This document shows, one piece after another, positions 1 through 5,831 of a DNA stretch of 8,454 bases (position 1 is its first letter; each line of letters begins with the position of its first letter). Location: positions 2,099,224-2,107,677 of the forward strand of contig NZ_CP014226.1 of the NCBI RefSeq assembly GCF_001545155.1. The letters run 5' to 3'. A program made the translations under genes and the position numbers. This DNA comes from Halomonas chromatireducens (GTDB lineage: Bacteria; Pseudomonadota; Gammaproteobacteria; Pseudomonadales; Halomonadaceae). The notes beneath the pieces were generated by a model. It had not been told where the DNA came from. It ran no database searches and saw only the letters and a list, made by a program, of their open reading frames with translations.

Positions 1-66
1 ATGTTCGAGCACCGACTCGAGCTGGGCCACCTGCTTGCTGACCGCGCTCTGGGTCAGGCTCAGTTC
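1..66 (-). pseudogene. Fragment of a LysR-type regulator HTH fused in frame to the aminotransferase
   Basis: Minus-strand translation from about position 66 to the window edge gives L-S-L-T-Q-S-A-V-S-K-Q-V-A-Q-L-E followed by SVLEH. This is the recognition-helix signature of LysR-type transcriptional regulators, which normally reads AADELSLTQSAVSKQ...LE...LGxPLF. It does not belong to any aminotransferase. The likely breakpoint is within GCCGATGA, because both families encode A-D-E at this spot (IlvE LYxADE, LysR AADEL). Only about 21 residues are in view and the N-terminal LysR helix is absent. Confidence 0.7.
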
Positions 67-843
67 ATCGGCGGTATAGAGCTCGTCACGGGTGATGCGA
101 CGCTCGCGCACCTCGATACCCAGCACCTCACGGGCCAGCCGTATCACGCTGTCCCGGGTGATGCCCTGCAGGCAGGAGGTGATCTCGGGCGTATGCAGGA
201 CGCCGTCGCGCAGCAGAAAGATATTCGCCGCCGAGGCCTCGGCAACATAGCCCTCCGGGTCGAGCATGACCGCTTCGTCGAACCCCGCCTTCACCGCCGT
301 ATTGAGTGCGAGCATCGAATTGACGTAGTGGCCATTGGTCTTGGCACGACAGAGGCTGATGTTGACATGGTGCCGGGCCCAGGAGGAAGTCAGCGCGCGC
401 AGGCCGATGGAGGCGGCTTCCGGCGAGATGTAGTCGCCCAGGTCCCAGGCAGCCACCATGACATGAACCGTCAGCCCCTTGGCCCGAAGTCCCAGCCCCT
501 CGGCACCGAAGTAGACCGTCGGCTTCAGGTAGGCGTTGCTCAGGCCGTTGCGGGTCAGGCACTGCCGCTGCGCCTCGATCAGGTCGGCTTCGGAGAAGGG
601 CATCGCCATGTCCAACGAGTGAGCGCTGTCCAGCAACCGCCTTGTGTGTTCGGCGACACGGAACAGGTGCGTGCCCCCCGGACCCTGGTAGGCCCGCACG
701 CCTTCGAAGCAACCCATGCCGTAATGCAGGGTATGGGTCAGCATATGGGTGCGGGCGTCGCGCCAGGGCAGCCACTCGCCGTCGTGCCAGATCCAGCCGT
801 CACGGTCATACAGGGGGGGCGGTGTCGTCATTGTCCGTTCCAT
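1..843 (-). CDS. ilvE: Class IV branched-chain aminotransferase, 3' end replaced by LysR HTH (runs off window)
   Basis: Residues 1-260 read as an IlvE-type PLP-dependent aminotransferase, which exchanges amino groups between branched-chain amino acids and 2-oxoglutarate in the cytoplasm. Visible family marks are HYGMGCFEGVRAY (about 40-52), the Schiff-base lysine in AKTNGHYVNSML (K168), the glutamate in GYVAEASAANIF (E202), QGITRD (226-231) and RRITRDELYTADE (248-260). E. coli IlvE continues from LYLADE into the MSGTAAE phosphate/substrate loop; here the frame instead becomes LTQSAVSKQVAQLE, a LysR helix-turn-helix. The loop and about 45 C-terminal residues are therefore missing, so an active aminotransferase is unlikely. 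The ATG at 843 shares its A with the TAA of the preceding amidohydrolase gene (TAATG), implying translational coupling; an in-frame ATG at 831 is an alternative start. The enzyme class is secure up to the junction; whether the fusion exists in the organism is unknown. Confidence 0.85.
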   Translation of the reverse strand, partial: MERTMTTPPPLYDRDGWIWHDGEWLPWRDARTHMLTHTLHYGMGCFEGVRAYQGPGGTHLFRVAEHTRRLLDSAHSLDMAMPFSEADLIEAQRQCLTRNGLSNAYLKPTVYFGAEGLGLRAKGLTVHVMVAAWDLGDYISPEAASIGLRALTSSWARHHVNISLCRAKTNGHYVNSMLALNTAVKAGFDEAVMLDPEGYVAEASAANIFLLRDGVLHTPEITSCLQGITRDSVIRLAREVLGIEVRERRITRDELYTADELSLTQSAVSKQVAQLESVLEH

Positions 844-1961
844 TAAAGTGGAGCCGCCTTCATCCAGCCTTCCCGCCAGCTGTCGATCAGCGCGCGCTGG
901 TGCGGCTGCAGGGACTGATAGCCCCAGGCGGCAATTTCATCGTTCTGCGGATCGGGGACCGCAATCCGACTGCCCGACAGGGCCTGGATCACGGCATGAC
1001 CGCAGAGCGGCACATAGCCTTCGGAGTAACCTCCCTCATGGATCATCACCAGGCGGTTCTCGCTGATTCGGGAGGCAAGTGCGCAAACCTGCTGCGTCAT
1101 GGCAGCAAACGCCGAGCTGTTGAGCAGCATCTTGCCCAACGGATCTTTGCCACAGGCGTCAAAGCCGCAGGCCACCACGATCATATCCGGGGCAAAACCA
1201 CCGATGGCCGGCAATACCAGTTCCTGCATGGCATAACGGTAAGCGCCGATACCGGAGCCGGGAGGCATTGGCAGATTGAGATTCGCGCCGTGCCCTGCCC
1301 CCTCCCCCAGCTCTTCGAAGAAGCCTGAGTCGAGCGGGTAGCTGCCGGCCTGGTGGATCGATATCGTGAGCACGTCCGGATCGTCGTAGAAAGCGGCCTG
1401 GTGACCGTTGCCATGGTGTACGTCCCAGTCGAGTATCGCCACACGCTGCACCTGCCCCAGGGCGCGGGCACGCATGACTGCCACCGGAATATTCCCCAGC
1501 ATGCAGAACCCACGCCCGCGGTCCTCCTCGGCATGGTGCCCTGGGGGACGGCACAGCGCATAGGCGCTCTTTAGCTCACCGCTCGCCACCGCCTCCACCG
1601 CGGCAATGGCCAGGCCGGCCGAATGCTTCGCCGCGGCCAGGCTACCCGGCGTGAAGGGTGCAGCTTCACCGGCATCGCCACCCTGTGCACTGTCGTTTTC
1701 CTCCAGCTCATCAAGGTAGCGTGCGGTATGAAAGCGCAGCAGGTCCTCGCGGGAAGCCGCCGGCGGCTTGCGCACCTCGAGCTCGTCGATCAAACCCGAC
1801 ACTTCAAGCAGGTTCTTCAGTCGCCGCTTGCTCTCGGGGCTCTCCGAGGCCGGCTGGGGCTGAAGGTACTCACCTCGAGAAGAAAAGACACCGACAGCCC
1901 CTGGATCATGCCAGAAGCATCGCTCATGCCAAAAAAAGCCAGTACGCCTGACTGCGCTCAT
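843..1961 (-). CDS. HDAC-superfamily zinc deacetylase/amidohydrolase (HDAH class)
   Basis: This 372-aa enzyme has the arginase/deacetylase fold and should hydrolyse an N-acyl-lysine or N-acyl-amine to free amine plus carboxylate. The catalytic set is complete: RPPGHH with H142/H143, DWDVHHGNG with zinc ligands D180 and H182, CGFDACGKDPL with D268, and EGGY with the transition-state tyrosine Y312. These spacings match the bacterial class II-like deacetylase HDAH of strain FB188 (about 369 aa). No signal peptide is evident, so it is cytoplasmic. Its ATG overlaps the TGA of the upstream cyclodeaminase gene (ATGA) and its TAA overlaps the aminotransferase ATG, placing it inside a tightly coupled operon. 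Bacterial members act on acetylpolyamines, acyl-lysines or other amides, so the substrate cannot be read from sequence. Family assignment is very secure. Confidence 0.95.
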   Translation of the reverse strand: MSAVRRTGFFWHERCFWHDPGAVGVFSSRGEYLQPQPASESPESKRRLKNLLEVSGLIDELEVRKPPAASREDLLRFHTARYLDELEENDSAQGGDAGEAAPFTPGSLAAAKHSAGLAIAAVEAVASGELKSAYALCRPPGHHAEEDRGRGFCMLGNIPVAVMRARALGQVQRVAILDWDVHHGNGHQAAFYDDPDVLTISIHQAGSYPLDSGFFEELGEGAGHGANLNLPMPPGSGIGAYRYAMQELVLPAIGGFAPDMIVVACGFDACGKDPLGKMLLNSSAFAAMTQQVCALASRISENRLVMIHEGGYSEGYVPLCGHAVIQALSGSRIAVPDPQNDEIAAWGYQSLQPHQRALIDSWREGWMKAAPL

Positions 1962-2899
1962 GCGTGTGCCTCCAACTGCTCCCAGACCTCGATGGCAGCG
2001 GCCAGGTCCTCCAGCGAGGCTCCCACTGACTTGAACACGGTAATGGCCTCATCAGAAGTTCGTCCCGGCTGCTTGGCCAGCAGCAGCTCGGCCAGGTCGG
2101 CACGAATTTCGTCGAAATCGAAGGCCCCTTCGTCGATGGCCTGGTGGATATCCCCAGCTTCCCCCCTGGCACCGGCAAAGGTGTCGACAAACACCTCGCC
2201 GCGACGCAGGCACTCGCCATCGGTTTCCCGCATGCTGGGCCGGAAGGCGCCGATCAGGTCCAGATGGGTTCCGGCCGCGAGCCACTCACCGCGAACCAAC
2301 GGCTCCGTGGATAGCGTGACGCAGCTGATCAGGTCCGCTTCGCGGACCCCCGACTCCAGATCCGTTACCGCCTCGGTCTCGAACCGGTCGGCATACTCCG
2401 CTGCCAGCTTCTGTGCCTTCCCGGGGTTGCGGCCCCAGATGCGTACCCGCGCGATGGGCCGTACCGAGGCATGGGCCTCGATAACCATGGGGGCCAGCTT
2501 GCCGGTTCCTACCACCAGCAGGGTCGAGGCGTCCTTCCGGGCCAGCTCCCGTGCGGCAAGGGCCGAGGCGGCGGCGGTACGACGACGCGTCAACTCACTG
2601 CCGTCCAGACAGGCAAGCGGGCGCCCGTGGGTGCCTTCGCTGAGGAAATAGACCCCGGAGATGGCCGGCAGGCCATGGTCGGCGTTCTGGGGGAAGACAT
2701 TGACCATCTTCACCCCGATATAGCCGGCACGCTCCCAGGCAGGCATCAGCAGCATGGTGGCTTCACCATCGGGCCGGTGCATGGCGTGATGGTGGCGCGG
2801 CGGCGATTCCACGCCGGCACGGAAGGTCGTCGCCAGGCGCTCCACCAGTGCAGGCCAGGGCAGCGACGCCGCGACTTCATCAGCGGATACGATGCGCAT
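1958..2899 (-). CDS. Ornithine cyclodeaminase/mu-crystallin family protein (probable ketimine reductase)
   Basis: The 313-aa product belongs to the NAD(P)-binding family that includes ornithine cyclodeaminase, ectoine-utilisation EutC, mu-crystallin and delta1-pyrroline/piperideine-2-carboxylate reductases. Visible marks are GVKMVNVFPQN (K64 region), the arginine run before TAAASALAARELA (about 105-107), the Rossmann segment VVGTGKLAP (129-137) and HLDLIGAFRPSMRE (212-225). In true ornithine cyclodeaminase the last motif carries a catalytic aspartate (GGDCPGKTE in Pseudomonas putida). Here that position appears to be F219, which favours a ketimine reductase over a cyclodeaminase. The ATG at 2899 is chosen over a longer frame from 3013 because it follows GGAGG at good spacing and sits 1 nt after the ridA-family stop. 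Its TGA overlaps the next ATG. The family is secure; the reaction is inferred. Confidence 0.9.
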   Translation of the reverse strand: MRIVSADEVAASLPWPALVERLATTFRAGVESPPRHHHAMHRPDGEATMLLMPAWERAGYIGVKMVNVFPQNADHGLPAISGVYFLSEGTHGRPLACLDGSELTRRRTAAASALAARELARKDASTLLVVGTGKLAPMVIEAHASVRPIARVRIWGRNPGKAQKLAAEYADRFETEAVTDLESGVREADLISCVTLSTEPLVRGEWLAAGTHLDLIGAFRPSMRETDGECLRRGEVFVDTFAGARGEAGDIHQAIDEGAFDFDEIRADLAELLLAKQPGRTSDEAITVFKSVGASLEDLAAAIEVWEQLEAHA

Positions 2900-2900
2900 C

Positions 2901-3257
2901 TCAGGCCTCCGGTAGCGCCGCCACGACCATGATCTCCACCTTCCACTCGGGCTTCGCCAGCTTGGCTTCCAGGGCGGCGCGCACCGGCGGCCGACCGGGC
3001 ACCACCCAGGCATCCCAGACAGCGTTCATCTGGTCGAATTCCGCCATGCTGGTTACCCAGATCTGGGCCGACAGCAGGTTCTCCTTCGAGGTGCCGGCCT
3101 GGGCCAGCAGTTCGTCGATGCGCGCCAGCACCTGCTCCGTCTGGCCGCGCATGTCGGCACTGGCGTCCTTGGGCACCTGGCCGGCCAGGTAGACGGTACC
3201 GTTGTGAATGGTGGCCTGGCTCATGCGGGTGTTGCTGTCGTGATAGCTGATGCTCAT
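2901..3257 (-). CDS. RidA/YjgF family enamine/imine deaminase
   Basis: This 118-aa protein has the RidA (YjgF/YER057c/UK114) fold, usually a trimer, which hydrolyses reactive enamines and imines released by PLP enzymes or amine oxidation. Supporting features are HNGTVYLAGQVP (18-29), the substrate-carboxylate arginine in PPVRAALE (R93) and the glutamate in KVEIMVVAA (E108). Length is typical. The start at 3257 is preceded by AGAGAGGAA, a good ribosome-binding site; M12 is a less likely alternative. It is followed after 1 nt by the cyclodeaminase-family gene. Pairing with an imine-handling reductase and an aminotransferase fits a job clearing unstable imine intermediates of this pathway; that role is inferred from context. 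Confidence 0.92.
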   Translation of the reverse strand: MSISYHDSNTRMSQATIHNGTVYLAGQVPKDASADMRGQTEQVLARIDELLAQAGTSKENLLSAQIWVTSMAEFDQMNAVWDAWVVPGRPPVRAALEAKLAKPEWKVEIMVVAALPEA

Positions 3258-3358
3258 GTCATTCCTCTCTCATTGCGTGTTCGTATCGTCGCTGGACCTT
3301 CGGTCCTTCGTTCGTAGGGCCGGTACTTTCCGGTCGCAAAGCAGGAGTTTTCGTTCAT
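3254..3358 (-). CDS. Possible 34-aa leader ORF overlapping the RidA-family start
   Basis: A short frame beginning with ATG (MNENSCFATGKY...) ends in a TGA that overlaps the RidA ATG as ATGA. That could give coupled re-initiation. No convincing ribosome-binding site precedes it and the peptide is basic, with no known domain. Its DNA also contains two small palindromes, so it may simply be an open frame through an intergenic repeat. This is a weak call. Confidence 0.2.
   Translation of the reverse strand: MNENSCFATGKYRPYERRTEGPATIRTRNERGMT
3294..3335. repeat. Pair of small palindromes in the 115-bp gap between deacetylase and RidA genes
   Basis: GGACC-TTC-GGTCC lies at 3294-3306 and CCGG-TACTTT-CCGG at 3320-3333. 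Two adjacent GC-rich palindromes between cotranscribed genes look like a REP/BIME-type element or an mRNA processing/attenuation site. There is no T-tract, so a plain intrinsic terminator is unlikely. Copies elsewhere in the genome would be needed to call it a repeat family. Confidence 0.3.
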
Positions 3359-3372
3359 GGCGCGCCGAATGT

Positions 3373-4407
3373 TCAGTCGCCAATATAGCCAGTCAGGAAG
3401 GCAGCCAGATTCTCACCCAAGTGCTCGGTAGGATAACCACCCTCCTGCACCAGCACGGTGGGCAGCGACAGCTTGGCCAGGCGGCGCCCGATAGCCCTGA
3501 AATCCGCGGTTTCCAGGGCCATGCCTGCCAGGGGGTCGTCGCGGTGGGCATCGAGGCCCAACGCCACGACCATCGCCTCGGGGCGAAACGCCTCCATGCG
3601 ATGGATCAACGCATCCAGGGCTTCATGAAAGACCAGGCCATCGCTGCCCAGCGGCAGGGGCAGGTTGACATTGGCTCCCAGCCCTTCTCCCATGCCTTCC
3701 TCATTGACGCCGCCCCAGAAGAATGGATAGAAGTCGGCAGGATCCACATGCAGCGATCCGGTCCAGACATCCCCGCGGTAGTAGAAGATGTCCTGGGTAC
3801 CGTTGCCGTGGTGGAGATCGACATCGAGGATGGCGACCCGGGAAAAGTGCTCGCGCAGGACGGTAGCGGCGAGTGCCGAATTGTTGAGGAAGCAGAACCC
3901 GCCCGCCCGATCCGGGCCGGCATGGTGGCCAGGAGGGCGGCAAAGCGCGTATGTGGTGCCATGACCTCCCAGTAGCGCTTCTGCGGCGGCCTGTGCCGTC
4001 GCAGCACTCGCCAGGATACCGGTAAAGCTGTCGGCACCGACCGGACACGCCATGTCATGCAGGTGCCAGCCGGCCTGCCCCACCGGGTGACGTGGGTAGT
4101 GATGCCCACCGCCACAGGGATGGACGTTGGGCGAGACCAGCTCCGAGGCGCCGGGCAGTTCTCTCCAGCGCTCATGTATGGTTTCGAGGAATGCCAGGTA
4201 GCGGGGCGTATGCACCTGGGCCAGGCGGCTACGCAGCGTCGGGCTGTCCATTTCGGTGGGGGCAGTAAGGGATAGCCCTACCGTCGCCAACCCACCTGCC
4301 AATAGTTCCGCACGTACCGGCCCCTCCGGTGATGGGGTCGGCTGGCCACGCACCAGGAACGTCTTCGGTGCATGACGCTCCTGGTCAGGGTGATAGAAGA
4401 GCTTCAT
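3373..4407 (-). CDS. Acetylpolyamine amidohydrolase-like HDAC-superfamily deacetylase
   Basis: The 344-aa protein has the length and layout of acetylpolyamine amidohydrolases (Mycoplana ramosa APAH, Pseudomonas AphA/AphB), which release free polyamine or diamine from the N-acetylated form. Catalytic residues are all present: CRPPGHH (H161/H162), DVDLHHGNGTQDIFY with zinc ligands D197 and H199, LGLDAHRDDPL with D286, and QEGGY with Y325. The stretch at about 82-125, including NVHPCGGGHHYPRHPVGQ, corresponds to the loop insertion that closes the active site and drives dimerisation in APAH and that HDAH-type enzymes lack. It is cytoplasmic, with no signal sequence. The ATG at 4407 follows AAGGATC. 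It is the first structural gene after the araC-type gene and is preceded by a candidate activator site. The APAH subgroup is likely; the exact amine is unknown. Confidence 0.93.
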   Translation of the reverse strand: MKLFYHPDQERHAPKTFLVRGQPTPSPEGPVRAELLAGGLATVGLSLTAPTEMDSPTLRSRLAQVHTPRYLAFLETIHERWRELPGASELVSPNVHPCGGGHHYPRHPVGQAGWHLHDMACPVGADSFTGILASAATAQAAAEALLGGHGTTYALCRPPGHHAGPDRAGGFCFLNNSALAATVLREHFSRVAILDVDLHHGNGTQDIFYYRGDVWTGSLHVDPADFYPFFWGGVNEEGMGEGLGANVNLPLPLGSDGLVFHEALDALIHRMEAFRPEAMVVALGLDAHRDDPLAGMALETADFRAIGRRLAKLSLPTVLVQEGGYPTEHLGENLAAFLTGYIGD

Positions 4408-4490
4408 CTTGGATCCTTGCTGAAGCAGATGCCAGGCACGGGTGTCGCTTCCCCTGACAAGACCGGGAAGATAGATGCTTTCTCTCTGAG

Positions 4491-4496
4491 ATTAGA
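4491..4496 (-). promoter_or_regulatory. Candidate -10 box for the deacetylase operon
   Basis: The minus strand reads TCTAAT, matching TATAAT at 5 of 6 positions, about 84 bp before the deacetylase ATG. At 16-17 bp upstream there is no recognisable TTGACA; instead the proximal copy of the 21-bp-phased direct repeat occupies that spot. A weak -35 covered by an activator half-site is typical of AraC-family class II activation. Confidence 0.4.
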
Positions 4497-4514
4497 ACGT
4501 GACGCCGAGCACTG

Positions 4515-4548
4515 CTTGCCCGAGACTGCCGAAGACTTGCCCCAGACT
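4515..4548 (-). promoter_or_regulatory. Candidate AraC-family operator: 13-bp direct repeat at 21-bp phase
   Basis: On the minus strand AGTCTGGGGCAAG (4548-4536) and AGTCTCGGGCAAG (4527-4515) match at 12 of 13 bases and start exactly 21 bp apart, two helical turns. AraC-family activators bind such tandem direct repeats on one face of DNA. The repeat sits between the araC-type gene and the operon it precedes, and its proximal copy overlaps the expected -35 position. Binding is inferred. Confidence 0.5.
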
Positions 4549-4576
4549 CTTCAATTGACGCTGCCGGTCGGCGGCC

Positions 4577-5377
4577 TCAGTTGGCAGCTCGAGTCCGGCG
4601 AACGGCGGAGGGGGTAACGTCAAAATGGCGCCGATAGGCGCGGCTAAAGCTGCCCTGGTCGCGGAAGCCCACCAGCGAGGCAATATGCCCCAGGCTCAGG
4701 TTGCTGTGCCGGACCAGTGTGCGGGCATGCTCAAGGCGGCGCTGCTGCACGTGAGCCAGCGGCGTGGTACCGAAGATATCGCGGAAACGGGCGTGGAAAT
4801 GACCGGGACTGAGGGCGCAGAGGCCAGCCAGTTCCTCCACCCGTATGTTGTCGGCGAGGTGGCGATCGATCCAGGCATTGAGACGGCGCAGGTCAATTCG
4901 CTCACCACCGGCACCCATCGGCGAATCTACGGCACTGGCGGCCGTAGCTCCCTGCTCCAGGCCCACATCCAGATGAAGATAGAGCGCTCTGAGCAACAGC
5001 GCGGCGATCTCGCTATGCAGCGCCGGGAACTGTTCGAGCTGCACCATCAACGTTCCCACCAGTTGATTGAGGCGGGTCGGCACGGTGAAGAAATGAGGGC
5101 GCTCGAAGAGCCGCTGCATGGCATCTGCGTCGCGCAGCGATGCTATGTCATCCAGGGCAACGTCCAGCACCAGAGTACGGTTCAGGCCATCGCCTTCGTA
5201 CTCATGATGGTAGGAGCAGGGAATGAGGCAGCCACGGGAGCCGGTCACGCGGTCTCCAGCTCCCTCGATTTCCAACTCGGTGACGCCGCAGGTTGCCAGG
5301 ATCAGCTGGTGATGCGTATGGGCATGGGCAACGTGTTCATGCCCGAGCGTGCAGGCACGCAGGTCGAGAATAGCCAT
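4577..5377 (-). CDS. AraC-family transcriptional regulator with N-terminal cupin sensor
   Basis: A 266-aa regulator. The N-terminal half, with HEHVAHAHTHHQLILATCG (13-31) and GCLIPCSYHHEYEG (49-62), looks like the cupin ligand-binding domain common in AraC-family proteins. The C-terminal 100 residues contain the two helix-turn-helices: LNAWIDRHLADNIRVEELAG with SPGHFHARFRDIFGTTPLAHVQQRRLEHAR (about 166-219), then SLGHIASLVGFRDQGSFSRAYRRHFDVTPSAVRR (228-261). It lies in the same orientation directly upstream of the deacetylase operon, so it is the obvious local activator. The ligand is unknown; a polyamine or an acylated amine is a guess from context. No strong ribosome-binding site precedes the ATG at 5377. 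The family call is very secure. Confidence 0.93.
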   Translation of the reverse strand: MAILDLRACTLGHEHVAHAHTHHQLILATCGVTELEIEGAGDRVTGSRGCLIPCSYHHEYEGDGLNRTLVLDVALDDIASLRDADAMQRLFERPHFFTVPTRLNQLVGTLMVQLEQFPALHSEIAALLLRALYLHLDVGLEQGATAASAVDSPMGAGGERIDLRRLNAWIDRHLADNIRVEELAGLCALSPGHFHARFRDIFGTTPLAHVQQRRLEHARTLVRHSNLSLGHIASLVGFRDQGSFSRAYRRHFDVTPSAVRRTRAAN

Positions 5378-5471
5378 GACGGTTTCTTGCGGTCCGTTTC
5401 ATCGGGAATCGTTATTACCTTACTCCCCGGCAAACCGATGTGAAACCATCATGACTAACTCCCCCACTCAC

Positions 5472-5489
5472 GCTGAAGCCAACTTCAGC
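5472..5489. terminator. Hairpin overlapping the lipoprotein stop codon
   Basis: GCTGAAG-CCAA-CTTCAGC is a perfect 7-bp inverted repeat. The lipoprotein TGA (5487-5485) lies inside it. It could protect or end the lipoprotein mRNA, but no T-run follows on either strand, so it is only a weak terminator candidate. Confidence 0.3.
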
Positions 5490-5667
5490 AGCGACCCTTC
5501 TTGGCCTGCCCGGGAGGACAGAAGCGCGAGCCGTGGGAGTAGCCACCGTGACCGTCGTCGATCACCACCAGGGGCTGGGGCTGGATACGCGCCGGCTGGT
5601 AGCTGCAGCCGGCCAACATAAGGGACGATACCAGCACGATGAAAAGTGTCAGCAGCGTACGAAACAT
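5485..5667 (-). CDS. Small predicted outer-/inner-membrane lipoprotein, 60 aa
   Basis: The N-terminus MFRTLLTLFIVLVSSLMLAGC is a textbook lipoprotein signal: one charged residue, a hydrophobic core, and a lipobox L-A-G-C with the lipidated cysteine at residue 21. The mature part is only about 40 residues: a proline/glutamine stretch, a DDGHGGYSHGSRF Gly/His segment, and a CPPGQAKKGRC tail with two cysteines that could form a disulfide or bind metal. A strong GGAGG precedes the ATG at 5667, and a TAGAAT -10-like box lies at 5706-5701. The residue after the lipobox cysteine is serine, which does not signal inner-membrane retention, so the outer membrane is favoured. The specific function is unknown. 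It diverges from the MFS gene. Confidence 0.8.
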   Translation of the reverse strand: MFRTLLTLFIVLVSSLMLAGCSYQPARIQPQPLVVIDDGHGGYSHGSRFCPPGQAKKGRC

Positions 5668-5724
5668 GGGGCCTCCGTATAGGGCGCAATCGAAGGCGCT
5701 ATTCTAGCGATGCATTTTCGTGAC

Positions 5725-5736
5725 GCCACATGTGGC
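5725..5736. promoter_or_regulatory. Perfect 12-bp palindrome in the lipoprotein/MFS divergent region
   Basis: GCCACATGTGGC is fully self-complementary and lies between the divergent lipoprotein and transporter genes, close to where both promoters should be. A dimeric regulator could bind it. No family consensus was recognised, and a 12-bp palindrome can occur by chance. Confidence 0.3.
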
Positions 5737-5831
5737 ACGTAGGCAACATGCTTGTCGCAAAATTGAGACTGGCAAGGCGGCGTCAGAACGGCGATAGTGC
5801 GGATTCATTAGTCTGCAAACAGGCCCTCTCC

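Noticed and set aside
1..846. Long plus-strand frame (281 codons) opposite the aminotransferase
   Set aside because: It is the antisense shadow of a strong IlvE-like frame, with no recognisable domain and His/Gly/Gln-rich composition typical of GC-rich antisense.
1623..2651. 342-codon plus-strand frame
   Set aside because: It spans the antisense of the HDAC and cyclodeaminase genes, is Ser/Arg-rich with no domain, and crosses a clear ATGA gene junction.
2900..3013. 38-codon N-terminal extension of the cyclodeaminase gene
   Set aside because: The extension is Trp/Arg-rich, overlaps RidA coding sequence and lacks homology-like features; the ATG at 2899 has GGAGG at the right distance.
3250..3975. 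241-codon plus-strand frame
   Set aside because: It is antisense to the APAH-like gene and its upstream gap, with no motif and no supporting ribosome-binding site.
4625..5443. 272-codon plus-strand frame over the araC-type gene
   Set aside because: Antisense shadow; the minus strand has both AraC HTH motifs and a cupin domain.
5765..5820. GACTGGCAAG and GTCTGCAAAC near the MFS start as extra AraC-type half-sites
   Set aside because: They resemble the operator copies only partly, and their spacing of about 43-44 bp does not fit the 21-bp phase.
5730..5831. 34-codon N-terminal extension of the MFS transporter
   Set aside because: It would add a basic soluble leader unlike MFS proteins and would start inside a palindrome in the promoter region.
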